A DNA stretch of 34,168 nt from Rhodanobacter sp. (GTDB lineage: Bacteria > Pseudomonadota > Gammaproteobacteria > Xanthomonadales > Rhodanobacteraceae): the NCBI GenBank assembly GCA_027450005.1, contig DAIDKO010000123.1, positions 1-34,168 on the forward strand, written 5' to 3'. Position numbers and translations under genes: made by a program. How positions within the stretch are numbered: the stretch's first letter is position 1; the number at the start of each line of letters is the position of its first letter. Below are positions 26,216-34,168 of this stretch, in pieces. The notes under the pieces are model-generated. The model made no database searches. It saw only the letters and a program-made list of their open reading frames with translations, and was not told the DNA's origin.

Positions 26216-27838
26216 CTAGCGCCAACCCGAGGTGATCGGATAGCGCCGCTCGCGGCCGAAGGCCCGGGTGGTGACGCGCGGCCCGGGCGCCGACTGGCGG
26301 CGCTTGAACTCGTTGGCCAACACCAACCGCACCACCCGATGCACCACCTCGGCGGCGAAGCCCGCGGCGATGATCTCGGCCTGCGACTGCTCGCCCTCGA
26401 TGAAGCGCTCGAGGATCGCGTCCAGCACCTCGTAAGGCGGCAGCGAGTCCTGGTCGGTCTGGTTGTCGCGCAGCTCGGCCGAGGGTGGGCGGTCGATCAC
26501 TGCCGCCGGGATCGCCTCCTCGCCACCGTCCTGCGCGTTGCGCCAGCGCGCCAGGCGATACACCGCGGTCTTGTAGACGTCCTTCAACGGCGCGTACGCA
26601 CCGCACATGTCGCCGTACAGCGTGCAGTAGCCCACCGCCATCTCGCTCTTGTTGCCGGTGGCGAGCAGCAGCCTGCCGTGCTTGTTGGAGAGGGCCATCA
26701 AGGTCACGCCGCGCGTGCGCGACTGCAGGTTTTCCTCGGTGGTATCGGCGGCCTTGCCGGCGAAGGCGGGGGCGAGCGCATGGAGGAAGGCCTCGGTCAT
26801 GGGTTTGATGTCGATGACGTGGTAGTCCACGCCCAGCCGTTCCGCCTGCGCGCGCGCGCCATCGAGCGACAATTGCGAGGTATAGCGCGTGGGCATCATC
26901 ACCGCGGTGACGCGGTCCGCACCCAGCGCGTCCACTGCCAGTGCCAGCGTCAGCGCCGAGTCGATGCCACCGGACAGGCCCAGAAGCACGCCGGGGAAAC
27001 CGTTCTTGTCGATGTAGTCGCGGATGCCGCGCACCAGCGCGGCGTACAGCACGGCCTCGGCCGCGCCGTCGACGGCTGCCGGCCAATCCGTGGCCTGCAG
27101 CGTGCGTGTCGCGGGGTCGAATTCGGCCCACAACAGCGCGTCGACAAAGGCCGGCGCGCGCGCCGCGATGCGGCCGTCGCCGTTCACCAGCAGCGAAGCG
27201 CCGTCGTACACCACTTCGTCCTGCCCGCCGATAAGGTTGAGATAGACGATGGCACAGCCGGTTTCCTTCGCGCGCGCGACCAGCACCGACTCGCGCTCGG
27301 CCTGCTTGGCGTCGTCCCAGGGTGAGGCATTAGTCACCAACAGCAGCTCGGCACCGGCGCGGGCGGCGGCGGCGGCAGGCTCGGGCCGCCACACATCCTC
27401 ACAGATCAGCAGGCCGATGCGCACGCCCGCCACCGTGGTCACCGTGCTGGCGTGGCCTGGACGGAAATAGCGCTTGTCGTCGAACACGCCGTAGTTGGGC
27501 AACGCCTGCTTGTGCGCGATCTGCGCGATGCGGCCGTCGCGCAGCAGCGCGGCGGCATTGAACACCTCGCCCTCGCTGTGCGGAAAGCCCACCAGCGCGG
27601 CCAAGCCGTTCGTGGCGGGCGCCAGTGTCTCCAGCTCATGCTCGCAGGCGGCGAGGAAGCTGGGGCGCAGCAGCAGGTCCTCCGGCGGGTAGCCCGAGAG
27701 GGTCAGCTCGGGGAACACCACGAGGTCTGCCCCGCCGCTGCGAGCCTGCGCCAGGAGGTCGCCCACCTTCGCGGCATTTGCCGCGACCGCGCCGACCGGG
27801 AAATCATGCTGGGCCAGCGCCAGTCTGAGGACAGCCAT
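26216..27838 (-). CDS. nadE: NadE, glutamine-dependent NAD+ synthetase
   Basis: NadE converts deamido-NAD+ to NAD+ with ATP, the last step of NAD synthesis. The 540-residue two-domain form takes ammonia from glutamine. The N-terminal nitrilase domain keeps the triad Glu44 (VFPELTLSGYPPED), Lys110 (AHKQALPNYGVFDD) and Cys146 (LLICEDVW). The C-terminal synthetase domain has the P-loop LGLSGGIDSALTLALAVDALG (SGGIDS at 289-294), the MMPTRYTS stretch and LLATGNKSEMAVGYCTLYGDM. ATG 27838 has AAGAG upstream. It lies 91 bp after argO on the same strand and converges on bamD. Confidence 0.96.
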   Translation of the reverse strand: MAVLRLALAQHDFPVGAVAANAAKVGDLLAQARSGGADLVVFPELTLSGYPPEDLLLRPSFLAACEHELETLAPATNGLAALVGFPHSEGEVFNAAALLRDGRIAQIAHKQALPNYGVFDDKRYFRPGHASTVTTVAGVRIGLLICEDVWRPEPAAAAARAGAELLLVTNASPWDDAKQAERESVLVARAKETGCAIVYLNLIGGQDEVVYDGASLLVNGDGRIAARAPAFVDALLWAEFDPATRTLQATDWPAAVDGAAEAVLYAALVRGIRDYIDKNGFPGVLLGLSGGIDSALTLALAVDALGADRVTAVMMPTRYTSQLSLDGARAQAERLGVDYHVIDIKPMTEAFLHALAPAFAGKAADTTEENLQSRTRGVTLMALSNKHGRLLLATGNKSEMAVGYCTLYGDMCGAYAPLKDVYKTAVYRLARWRNAQDGGEEAIPAAVIDRPPSAELRDNQTDQDSLPPYEVLDAILERFIEGEQSQAEIIAAGFAAEVVHRVVRLVLANEFKRRQSAPGPRVTTRAFGRERRYPITSGWR

Positions 27839-27900
27839 GGATCAAGCTCTTCAGGGGATGGATCAGGGGACGGAATGGTAGTGCATCGCCATCCGCACAA

Positions 27901-27916
27901 GGGCTCCGCGAGCCCC
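27901..27916 (-). terminator. Weak hairpin after argO
   Basis: GGGCTC-CGC-GAGCCC forms a six-base stem 14-29 bases beyond the argO stop on the minus strand, followed by TTGTG. It may terminate argO weakly before nadE; the U-tract is poor. Confidence 0.3.
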
Positions 27917-27929
27917 GCCGCTTGCCGCA

Positions 27930-28547
27930 TCAGGCCATCCTCTGCGACAAAAGCAGCAAGGCCAGCCCCCCCATCAGTGCCGCCACCAGCACGTCGAACA
28001 CGCGCCAGGCCAGCGGGCTGCGGAACACCGGCAGCAGCACCCGCGCACCGTAGCCCAGCGCGGTGAACCACAGCAGGCTGGCGCTGCCCGCGCCGGCGGC
28101 GAACCACCACCGGGCGCCACCGTCGTAATGGGTGGACAGGCTGCCCAGCAGCACCACGGTATCCAGGTACACGTGCGGGTTGAGCAGGGTGAAGCCGAGA
28201 CAGGCCAACAGGGTGCGGCCAAGCCCGGCGGCCTCGGCATCGGCCGGGCGAAGGCCGGTCTCGCCGCGCCAGGCGCGTCGTGCGGCCAACAGGCCGTAGG
28301 TGGCGAGGAACGCTGCACCGACGAAGCGCAGCAGTTGCAGCAGCCCGGGCTGCTGCTTCACCGCCAGCCCCATGCCGGCCACGCCCAGCGCGATCAGTCC
28401 CAGGTCGGCCAGCACGCAAACCAGCACCACCGAGCCGACATGGAGGCGCTGCAGGCCTTGGCGCAGCACGAAGGCGTTCTGCGCACCGATCGCGACGATC
28501 AGGCCGGCACCGGTACCGAGCCCGGCGAAATAGGCGGATGGGAGCAT
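27930..28547 (-). CDS. argO: ArgO, LysE-type amino-acid exporter
   Basis: LysE/ArgO proteins are inner-membrane exporters of arginine and lysine analogues. The 205-residue protein has about six membrane segments, starting with the family hallmark LGTGAGLIVAIGAQNAFVLRQGL (residues 10-32), then VVLVCVLADLGLIALGVAGMG, LLRFVGAAFLATYGLLAARRAW, TLLACLGFTLLNPHVYLDTVVLLG and two C-terminal helices. ATG 28547 follows GAGG. It is divergent from a LysR-type regulator with ArgP features, the classic argO-argP arrangement, so ArgP-dependent expression in response to basic amino acids is likely. Confidence 0.92.
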   Translation of the reverse strand: MLPSAYFAGLGTGAGLIVAIGAQNAFVLRQGLQRLHVGSVVLVCVLADLGLIALGVAGMGLAVKQQPGLLQLLRFVGAAFLATYGLLAARRAWRGETGLRPADAEAAGLGRTLLACLGFTLLNPHVYLDTVVLLGSLSTHYDGGARWWFAAGAGSASLLWFTALGYGARVLLPVFRSPLAWRVFDVLVAALMGGLALLLLSQRMA

Positions 28548-28599
28548 GGGAACCTCGCGGGAAGCGGTCTACTTTCGTATGGCCATTCGCATCAGTAAA

Positions 28600-28605
28600 A
28601 CTATA
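28600..28605 (-). promoter_or_regulatory. Possible -10 of argO in the argO-argP gap
   Basis: TATAGT on the minus strand lies in an AT-rich island (28590-28640) that stands out from the GC-rich surroundings. No good -35 is present, as is usual for promoters activated by LysR-type regulators. The island is the likely ArgP binding region. Confidence 0.35.
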
Positions 28606-28655
28606 TTTGCTTAACCAGATTCAGTTTTTGTAATTTGTGGAGAACGCCCTTGCGC

Positions 28656-29549
28656 ATGCTCAATCCCCAGCTGGCCGCCTTCGCCGCCGTGCTGGAGGAG
28701 GGCAGCTTCGACGCCGCCGCGCGCCGGCTCGCACTGACCCCCTCGGCCATCTCCCAGCGCATCAAGGCACTCGAGGACCGCCTGGGCCAGGTGCTGGTGC
28801 TGCGCCAGTCACCCAGCCGACCGACGCCCGCCGGGGAACGACTGCTGCGCGGCGTGCAGCAGATGCGCCTGCTGGAGGCCGAGATCCTGGGCGACTTCGC
28901 GGTCGAGACGGTGCGCGCTGCGCCAGTCACCGTATCCATCGCCGTGAACGCGGACTCGCTCGCCACCTGGGTGCTCGGCGCCCTGGTCGAGCCGCACCGG
29001 CGCGACGGACTGCTGTTCGACCTGCGGGTGGAGGACCAGGACCACTCCGCCGACCTGCTCCGCGACGGCTCGGTGCTCGGCGCGATCACCGCCGACGCCC
29101 GCCCGGTGCAGGGCTGCGCGGTGCGGAAGCTGGGCGTGATGCGCTACCTGCCGGTCGCCTCGCCGGACTTCGTCGCCCGGCATTTCGCCGATGGCCTCGA
29201 CGCCGCTGCGCTGGGCGCGGCGCCGATGCTGGTGTTCAACCGCAAGGACGCCCTGCAATGGCGCTTCGTGCGCAGCGTGACCCATGCCCGGCTGGCGCCG
29301 CCGATGCACTACCTGCCCTCGTCCACCGCCTTCGTGGAGGGCGCGGCGCTGGGCCTGGGCTGGGCGATGGCACCGGAGGCGATGCTGGAGCAGCCCTTCG
29401 CTCAAGGCATGCTGCAACCGATCGCGCCCGGACGCTGGCTGGACGCGCCGCTGTACTGGCAGCACTGGTCGATCCGTTCAAACGCGCTGGCCAAGGTCAC
29501 CGAAGCCCTGCTGCAGGCAGCCCGGCGAGGCCTGCGGCCGGCGCGATAA
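28656..29549 (+). CDS. argP: ArgP-type LysR family regulator
   Basis: LysR-type regulator expected to bind the argO promoter and respond to arginine/lysine. The 297-residue product equals the length of E. coli ArgP. The N-terminal winged helix-turn-helix is FAAVLEEGSFDAAARRLALTPSAISQRIKALEDRLGQVLVLRQ (about 8-50), with the C-terminal effector-binding domain including VNADSLATWVLGAL, LRDGSVLGAITADARPVQGC and LPSSTAFVEGAALGLGWAMAPE. I took ATG 28656; a TTG two codons upstream (28650) has a better spaced GGAG (28639-28642, seven bases) and may be the true start. It is transcribed away from argO and converges on sucD across a terminator. Confidence 0.92.
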   Translation: MLNPQLAAFAAVLEEGSFDAAARRLALTPSAISQRIKALEDRLGQVLVLRQSPSRPTPAGERLLRGVQQMRLLEAEILGDFAVETVRAAPVTVSIAVNADSLATWVLGALVEPHRRDGLLFDLRVEDQDHSADLLRDGSVLGAITADARPVQGCAVRKLGVMRYLPVASPDFVARHFADGLDAAALGAAPMLVFNRKDALQWRFVRSVTHARLAPPMHYLPSSTAFVEGAALGLGWAMAPEAMLEQPFAQGMLQPIAPGRWLDAPLYWQHWSIRSNALAKVTEALLQAARRGLRPAR

Positions 29550-29612
29550 GCCTTGCGATCATCGCTGATCGCGGGAATCAAACGGGCGGCCATCCATGCC
29601 CGCACTCTTCAA

Positions 29613-29641
29613 AAGAAGGGCCGCACGAGGCGGCCCTTCTT
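29613..29641. terminator. Bidirectional intrinsic terminator between argP and sucD
   Basis: Perfect 12-base stem AAGAAGGGCCGC / GCGGCCCTTCTT with a five-base loop. The minus-strand reading ends in TTCTTTTG, a usable U-tract for sucD; the plus-strand side ends in TTCTT for argP. Its place between convergent stops supports a terminator for both. Confidence 0.75.
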
Positions 29642-29662
29642 GCATCGATCGGACGGACTCGA

Positions 29663-30538
29663 TTACCTCTTCATCAGCTGGGCGAGCGTCTTGCCGAGGT
29701 CGGCCGGCGACTTCACCGTGGTGACGCCGGCCTTCTCCAGCGCGGCAAACTTCGCCGCCGCCGTGCCCTTGCCGCCGGAGATGATCGCGCCGGCATGGCC
29801 CATGCGCTTGCCGGCCGGAGCCGAGGCGCCGGCAATGAACGACACCACCGGCTTCTTGACGTACTCGCCGATGAACTCGGCAGCGTCTTCCTCGGCGCTG
29901 CCGCCGATCTCGCCGACCATGATGATGCCCTCGGTCTGCGGATCGTCCTGGAACAGCTTCAGGCAGTCGATGAAGCTGAGGCCGTTGATCGGGTCGCCGC
30001 CGATACCGATGCAGGTGGACTGGCCAAGGCCTTCGTTGGTGGTTTGGAACACCGCTTCATAGGTCAGCGTGCCCGAACGCGACACGATGCCGACCTTGCC
30101 CGGCTGGTGGATGTGGCCCGGCATGATGCCGATCTTGCATTCGCCCGGTGTGATCACGCCGGGGCAGTTCGGCCCAATCAGCACGGTCTCCGGATGCTGC
30201 GCCAGCACGTTCTTTACGCGCAGCATGTCCAGCACCGGAATGCCCTCGGTGATCGCCACGATCACGCGGATGCCCGCGTCGACGGCTTCGAGGATGGAAT
30301 CGGCCGCGAACGGCGGCGGCACAAAAATGACGGACGCGTCGGCGCCGGTCTGGTCGACGGCCTCGGAGACCGAGTTGAACACCGGCAGGCCGATGTGCTC
30401 GCTCCCGCCCTTGCCGGGCGTAACGCCGCCGACGACCTGGGTGCCGTAGTCCAGCGCCTGCTGCGCGTGGAAGGTGCCCTGCTGGCCGGTAAAGCCCTGC
30501 ACGATCACCTTGGTGTTCTTGTTGACGAGAACGCTCAT
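29663..30538 (-). CDS. sucD: Succinyl-CoA synthetase alpha subunit
   Basis: SucD with SucC interconverts succinyl-CoA and succinate with nucleotide phosphorylation in the TCA cycle. The 291-residue protein starts [24 protein letters not shown] (CoA-binding Rossmann part), contains [23 protein letters not shown] and SRSGTLTYE, and has the phospho-histidine His248 in [15 protein letters not shown]. All catalytic parts are present. It begins 13 bp after sucC on the same strand. Confidence 0.98.
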   Translation of the reverse strand: MSVLVNKNTKVIVQGFTGQQGTFHAQQALDYGTQVVGGVTPGKGGSEHIGLPVFNSVSEAVDQTGADASVIFVPPPFAADSILEAVDAGIRVIVAITEGIPVLDMLRVKNVLAQHPETVLIGPNCPGVITPGECKIGIMPGHIHQPGKVGIVSRSGTLTYEAVFQTTNEGLGQSTCIGIGGDPINGLSFIDCLKLFQDDPQTEGIIMVGEIGGSAEEDAAEFIGEYVKKPVVSFIAGASAPAGKRMGHAGAIISGGKGTAAAKFAALEKAGVTTVKSPADLGKTLAQLMKR

Positions 30539-30551
30539 TGCTTATCGCTCC

Positions 30552-31712
30552 TCACTTCGCGGCGGCCACGGCTTTCTGCGCCGCGTCGTTGAGATCGTCG
30601 GCCGGCGTGATCGCCAGGCCGGAATTGGCCAGCAGTTCGCGGCCCTTCTCCACATTGGTACCCTGCAGGCGCACCACCACCGGGATCTTAAGGCCCACTT
30701 CCTTCACCGCGGCAATGATGCCCTCGGCGATCATGTCGCAGCGGACGATGCCGCCGAAGATGTTGACCAGGATGGCCTTGACCTTATCGGACGAGGTGAT
30801 CAGCTTGAATGCCTCGGTGACGCGCTCCTTGGTGGCGCCGCCGCCGACGTCGAGGAAGTTGGCCGGCTCGCCGCCCGCCAGCTTGATCACGTCCATGGTG
30901 GCCATCGCCAGACCCGCGCCGTTGACCATGCAGCCGATGGTGCCATCCATCGTCACGTAGTTGAGGTTGTTCTGCACCGCGGCTGCCTCGGCGGCATCCT
31001 CCTGGGTGAGGTCGCGCATCGCGGCCAGATCCGGGTGGCGGAACTCGGCGTTGTCGTCGGAGTTTACCTTGCCGTCCAGCGCGGCGAGGTTGCCGTCGGC
31101 CAGGATCGCGAGCGGGTTCAGCTCGACCAGCGAAAGATCCTTCTCGTTGAACAGCTTGTAAAGGCCGAGCATGATCTTGGTCAGCTGGCCGACCTGCTTG
31201 GCGTTGAGGTCCATCGCAAAGCCTAGCTGGCGGCACTGGTAAGGCTGCAGTCCCTCCACGAAGTCCACAACGATGGTGTGGATGTCCTCGGGTGTGTCCT
31301 TGGCCACCTGCTCGATGTCCACGCCGCCGTGCTTGGAGGCGATGAAGGAGACCGACTTCGAGTCGCGGTCGACCAGGATCGACAGATACAGCTCCTTGGC
31401 GATGTCGGTGGCGTCGGTGACCAGCACCAGGTTCACCGGCAGCGCGCGACCAGCCGACTGGTAGGTCTCCATTTTGGCGCCCAGCATGCCCTTGGCGGCG
31501 GCGCGCACGTCGTCCAGACTTCGGCAGAACTTGACGCCGCCGGCCTTGCCGCGGCCGCCGGCGTGGATCTGCGCCTTGACCATCCATTGGGTGCCGCCCA
31601 GCGCCTTGGCGGCGTCGACGGCGGCGTCGGGGGAGTTGGCGACCTTACCCGGCGGTACGTTGATGCCGTACTGCGCGAACAGTTCTTTGGCCTGGTATTC
31701 GTGGAAATTCAT
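30552..31712 (-). CDS. sucC: Succinyl-CoA synthetase beta subunit
   Basis: SucC is the nucleotide-binding beta subunit of succinyl-CoA synthetase. The 386-residue product is close to the E. coli length. It has the ATP-grasp domain ([62 protein letters not shown]) and the C-terminal CoA-ligase part ([56 protein letters not shown]). I chose ATG 31712 because it matches the family start; open frame to 31850 is leader. The operon is divergent from the pilS-type kinase gene. Confidence 0.98.
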   Translation of the reverse strand: MNFHEYQAKELFAQYGINVPPGKVANSPDAAVDAAKALGGTQWMVKAQIHAGGRGKAGGVKFCRSLDDVRAAAKGMLGAKMETYQSAGRALPVNLVLVTDATDIAKELYLSILVDRDSKSVSFIASKHGGVDIEQVAKDTPEDIHTIVVDFVEGLQPYQCRQLGFAMDLNAKQVGQLTKIMLGLYKLFNEKDLSLVELNPLAILADGNLAALDGKVNSDDNAEFRHPDLAAMRDLTQEDAAEAAAVQNNLNYVTMDGTIGCMVNGAGLAMATMDVIKLAGGEPANFLDVGGGATKERVTEAFKLITSSDKVKAILVNIFGGIVRCDMIAEGIIAAVKEVGLKIPVVVRLQGTNVEKGRELLANSGLAITPADDLNDAAQKAVAAAK

Positions 31713-31850
31713 TCGATAGCCTCGAGCGAACAGGGAAACACGGCCTCGCGCGGAAGCGACGCGGCGCGGGCTTGCGGGGGTCGGACGGCACGGACGCTGC
31801 CGGCAGGTCGATGCCGCTGCCCGCCTTGAAGGGTGGGGATTGCGCGACAT

Positions 31851-31876
31851 GGCCGCTTATTTTCGCGGAAGCGGCC
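31851..31876. repeat. Stem in the sucC-pilS divergent region
   Basis: GGCCGCTT (31851-31858) and AAGCGGCC (31869-31876) are perfect complements around ATTTTCGCGG. The right arm overlaps a second possible pairing, GGCCCC with GGGGCC about 31873-31892, so the two stems would exclude each other. It lies within the sucC leader or promoter region. Confidence 0.4.
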
Positions 31877-31923
31877 CCCGATGGAAAGGGGCCGGGGCGC
31901 AAGCCGCGCGCACCGCGCGTCCG

Positions 31924-31929
31924 TATACT
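31924..31929 (+). promoter_or_regulatory. Possible -10 of the pilS-type kinase gene
   Basis: TATACT, five of six to consensus, lies 32 bases before the chosen GTG start; no convincing -35 is found in the GC-rich sequence upstream. Confidence 0.35.
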
Positions 31930-31960
31930 GCCGCTCAACCGCCCCGGAGTGCCAAGCGCC

Positions 31961-33604
31961 GTGTACAGCACCGTCCTGCCGCAGCTCAACGCCCCGCGCC
32001 CCGTTCCGGCGGCGATCCGCCATGAAATGCTGTTCTTGAACGTCTTCCGGCTGATCCAGGCGCTGGTATACATCGGCTTAGCGTTTGCACCGTCCAAGAT
32101 AGGCGGCGTTTCGGCGAGTTCGCTGCAGTTCGCCTTGGTGGTCACCCTGCCCTACCTGCTGTTCGCGGTAGCGGCGCTGGCTCTAACTGGGCGCTGCACG
32201 CCCTACGCCAAGGCCACCGTGTCGATCTGGCTGGTGGTGGATATCGCCGCCGCCGTGCTGGCGATCAGCGCCATCGGCTATGCCCGCATCGGCATCGCTA
32301 TGATGCTGGCAGTCAACCTGGGCGTGGGCGCGCTGATCCTGTCGCTGCGCTTCTCCAGCTTCTTCGCCGCGCTGGCCACGCTGGGCGTGCTCGGCCATAC
32401 CGTGCTGGCCGACCCCGGCAACAGCCTCGGCGAACGCAACCTGCTGGAGTCGGGACTGTTCGGCGTGGCCTATTTCTCGATCACCACACTGTGCCACGTG
32501 CTGGGCCGGCAACTGCGCGCCAGCGAGGCGCTCGCCGAGCAGCGCAGTATCGATCTGGCCAACCTGTCGCAAGTCAACGAGCTGATCATCCGCCGCATGA
32601 AGACCGGCGTGATGCTGGTCGATGACGCCAACCGCATCCACCAGATCAACGAGTCGGCGTGGATGCTGCTGGGCAATCCCAGCGCCGAGCAGCGCGACCT
32701 GGGCCGCCTCGCGCCGGAACTGTCGCGCCGGCTTTACCACTGGATGACCTCGGGCAAGCTGGACGAGACCGCCACCCAGCTCGCCGACGGCGTGCCCGAG
32801 GTGGTGCCGCGCTTCTCGCGCCTCGCGCCGAACGACGATTCGCTGGTGCTGATCTTCCTCGACGACACCTCGCTGCTGTCGCGCCGCGCCGAGGAGCTCA
32901 CGCTCAGCTCGCTGGGCCGGCTGTCGGCGTCGATCGCGCACGAGATCCGCAACCCGCTGGCGGCGATCCGCTACTCCGCGCAGCTGCTCGCCGAGTCGGA
33001 GAAGATGGACGCCGCCGACCAGCGCATGGTGGAGATCATCAACAACCACTGCGTGCGGCTCAACGAGATCATCGAGAACATCCTGCAGCTGTCGCGCCGC
33101 GAACGATCGCGGCCGGAGACGCTGGACCTCGGCCGCTGGGCGCAGGGCTTCGTGGACGAGTACAAGCTCGGCAACGACATCGGCAACGACACGTTGCGCG
33201 TGGTCGTGGGCGGCGCCACCGCGGTGGCTGCGGTGGCCGATCCGCAGCAGCTGCAGCAGGTGGTATGGAACTTGGTGCAGAACGCGCTACGCTACGGCCG
33301 CCTGCCCGGCGAGCCGGCGCGCGTGATTGTGATCGTGCGCAACGGCGAACACGGCGAACCGATCCTAGAGGTGACCGATCGCGGTCCCGGCATCGCACCC
33401 AAGGTGGCCGCGCAGATCTTCGAGCCGTTCTACACCACGCATGAATACGGCACCGGCCTTGGCCTGTACCTCGCGCGGCAGATGGCCGAGGCGAATCAGG
33501 CATCGCTGGAATATGTGCGCGTGGCCGGCGGCGGCAGTTGCTTCCGGCTGGTGCTCACGCCGGCGCAGACGGCGCGCATGTCGGGCGAGGCCGTCGCCGG
33601 CTAG
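31961..33604 (+). CDS. pilS: PilS-type membrane sensor histidine kinase
   Basis: PilS is the membrane sensor kinase that, with the sigma-54 activator PilR, controls pilin expression. The 547-residue protein has about six N-terminal membrane helices (LFLNVFRLIQALVYIGLAF through ESGLFGVAYFSITTLCHVLG, about residues 23-190), a PAS-like sensor part (RMKTGVMLVDDANRIHQINESAWMLLG), a HisKA domain with LSSLGRLSASIAHEIRNPLAAIRYSAQLL carrying the phospho-His, and an HATPase domain (VVWNLVQNALRYGR, EVTDRGPGI, FYTTHEYGTGLGLYLAR). I chose GTG 31961, with GGAG eleven bases upstream; ATG 32027 would shorten the first helix. Its place divergent from sucC is as I recall in Xanthomonas, but pilR does not follow here. 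Confidence 0.87.
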   Translation: MYSTVLPQLNAPRPVPAAIRHEMLFLNVFRLIQALVYIGLAFAPSKIGGVSASSLQFALVVTLPYLLFAVAALALTGRCTPYAKATVSIWLVVDIAAAVLAISAIGYARIGIAMMLAVNLGVGALILSLRFSSFFAALATLGVLGHTVLADPGNSLGERNLLESGLFGVAYFSITTLCHVLGRQLRASEALAEQRSIDLANLSQVNELIIRRMKTGVMLVDDANRIHQINESAWMLLGNPSAEQRDLGRLAPELSRRLYHWMTSGKLDETATQLADGVPEVVPRFSRLAPNDDSLVLIFLDDTSLLSRRAEELTLSSLGRLSASIAHEIRNPLAAIRYSAQLLAESEKMDAADQRMVEIINNHCVRLNEIIENILQLSRRERSRPETLDLGRWAQGFVDEYKLGNDIGNDTLRVVVGGATAVAAVADPQQLQQVVWNLVQNALRYGRLPGEPARVIVIVRNGEHGEPILEVTDRGPGIAPKVAAQIFEPFYTTHEYGTGLGLYLARQMAEANQASLEYVRVAGGGSCFRLVLTPAQTARMSGEAVAG

Positions 33605-33676
33605 CCGGCGTGAGCGCGTGGCACCGCAAAGGGATAGCCGACCCGCGCAAAGGGAGCGGACGCATCTTGCCGGCAC

Positions 33677-34028
33677 TCAGGTGGCGCGCACGACCAGGTT
33701 GGTCGGCAGCATCTGCGAAGCCACCGACTGGCCGTCGATCAACGCCAGCAACTTGCGCGCCAGCAGCATGCCGCCCTCCTGCCAGTTCTGCCGCATGGTG
33801 GACGGCGGCGGCAGGAAACCGGTGCTGTGCGGGGTATCGTCGTAGCCCACCAAGGAGACGTCGTTCGGCACCGTGAACCCCAGCTCCACCAGCGCTCGGA
33901 TCGCGCCCATCGCCAGCAGGGCGCTGCAGGCGAAGATCGCGTCGAAGCGCACCTTGCGACGGATCAGCGAGCCCACTGCCTCCACGCCGGATTCCAGCGT
34001 CCAGTCCACCCGTCGCAGCAGCAACAGC
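33677..34028 (-). pseudogene. LacI/GalR-type regulator, 3' remnant broken by IS66 insertion
   Basis: Minus-strand remnant of 116 codons plus stop, encoding the C-terminal sugar-binding part of a LacI-family repressor: ESGVEAVGSLIRRKVRFDAIFAC, ALLAMGAIRALVELGFTVPNDVSLVGYDDTPHS, and the family ending LPTNLVVRAT. A whole family member is about 340 residues, so the helix-turn-helix and N-terminal subdomain are missing. The homology stops exactly where an IS66 terminal sequence begins (34029), so the gene was split by the insertion. The 5' part, if it still exists, lies beyond the element outside the window. The ligand and target genes are unknown. It converges on the pilS-type gene. Confidence 0.85.
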
Positions 34029-34168
34029 GTAAGCGTGCGGCGAAGACATCTCGCCAAATTTATGCGCGCAGTGGCAGCAAGGTGTCGATGTCGCGATCCT
34101 TGGTGGTCGGTAACCGCGAGAGGACGTCGGTAAGCCAGGCCTGTGGCTCCAGCCCATTGGCCTTGGCG
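34029..34168. mobile_element. IS66-family insertion sequence, one end
   Basis: The element end starts at 34029 with GTAAGCGTGCGGCGAAGACA, whose GTAAG opening fits IS66-family terminal inverted repeats. The transposase C-terminus follows 30 bases inside, transcribed toward this end. The adjacent eight bases of lacI DNA (34021-34028, GCAACAGC) are the expected target duplication, but the other copy is outside the window. Confidence 0.8.
34060..34168 (-). CDS. tnpC: IS66-family transposase TnpC, C-terminal end only
   Basis: The 35 visible codons before a TAA at 34060 read AKANGLEPQAWLTDVLSRLP then TTKDRDIDTLLPLRA. This is the characteristic end of IS66 TnpC DDE transposases (ANG-x-EP-x-x-[YW]-L...LLP). 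The rest lies beyond the right edge, so activity cannot be judged. It was too short to appear as a long open frame and was found by reading the reverse strand next to the terminal repeat. Confidence 0.85.
   Translation of the reverse strand, partial: AKANGLEPQAWLTDVLSRLPTTKDRDIDTLLPLRA

Noticed and set aside
28637-30592. 651-codon plus-strand frame across argP and sucD
   Set aside because: Runs out of frame through argP and antisense through sucD, crossing a strong terminator; Arg/Pro/Ala-rich with no domain.
33605-33676. Two copies of GCAAAGGGA between pilS and the lacI remnant
   Set aside because: Only two short copies, with no link to a known site; consistent with chance.

Overview
The window is a GC-rich stretch of a gammaproteobacterial chromosome, most likely from the Xanthomonadales (Rhodanobacteraceae, i.e. 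the Rhodanobacter/Dyella/Frateuria neighbourhood). This rests on gene order recalled from that group (ruvC-ruvA-kup-ruvB-ybgC-tolQRAB on one strand; sucC/sucD divergent from a pilS-type kinase) and on the protein sequences. Most of the window is conserved housekeeping DNA. The accessory parts are a c-di-GMP two-component pair, a TonB-dependent receptor plus gamma-glutamyltransferase, an extragenic repeat, and an IS66 insertion into a lacI-type gene at the right edge.

Positions 1-15.9 kb (all minus strand; transcription runs from high to low coordinates): fmdB-type zinc ribbon protein, a three-PAS HisKA_2 histidine kinase overlapping a REC-PAS-GGDEF-EAL response regulator, aspS with its own extended -10 promoter, an alpha/beta hydrolase, a YebC-family regulator, ruvC and ruvA, kup, ruvB, then ybgC, tolQ, tolR, tolA and a tolB cut by the window edge. 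Start/stop overlaps (4 bp at kinase/regulator, ruvC/ruvA, ybgC/tolQ and tolA/tolB; 8 bp at ruvB/ybgC) point to translationally coupled operons for Holliday-junction processing and for the cell-envelope Tol-Pal machine.

Positions 16-20.5 kb (plus strand): a TonB-dependent outer-membrane receptor and a secreted gamma-glutamyltransferase. One perfect hairpin lies in the receptor leader and another between the two genes. The receptor looks less GC-rich than its neighbours.

Positions 20.5-31.7 kb: clpB (minus) with a near-consensus sigma-32 promoter, an extragenic inverted repeat, pgeF and rluD (minus), divergent bamD (plus) ending in a strong intrinsic terminator, nadE and argO (minus), the divergent LysR regulator argP (plus), a bidirectional terminator, and sucD/sucC (minus).

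Positions 31.7-34.2 kb: a pilS-type membrane sensor kinase (plus) without pilR beside it, then the 3' part of a lacI/galR-type regulator (minus) broken by an IS66-family element whose terminal repeat and transposase C-terminus run off the window.

I found no tRNA, rRNA, CRISPR array or prophage, and no clearly new multi-gene system. The most unusual items are the receptor/GGT cassette with its hairpins, the inserted c-di-GMP signalling pair, and the rearranged right edge.
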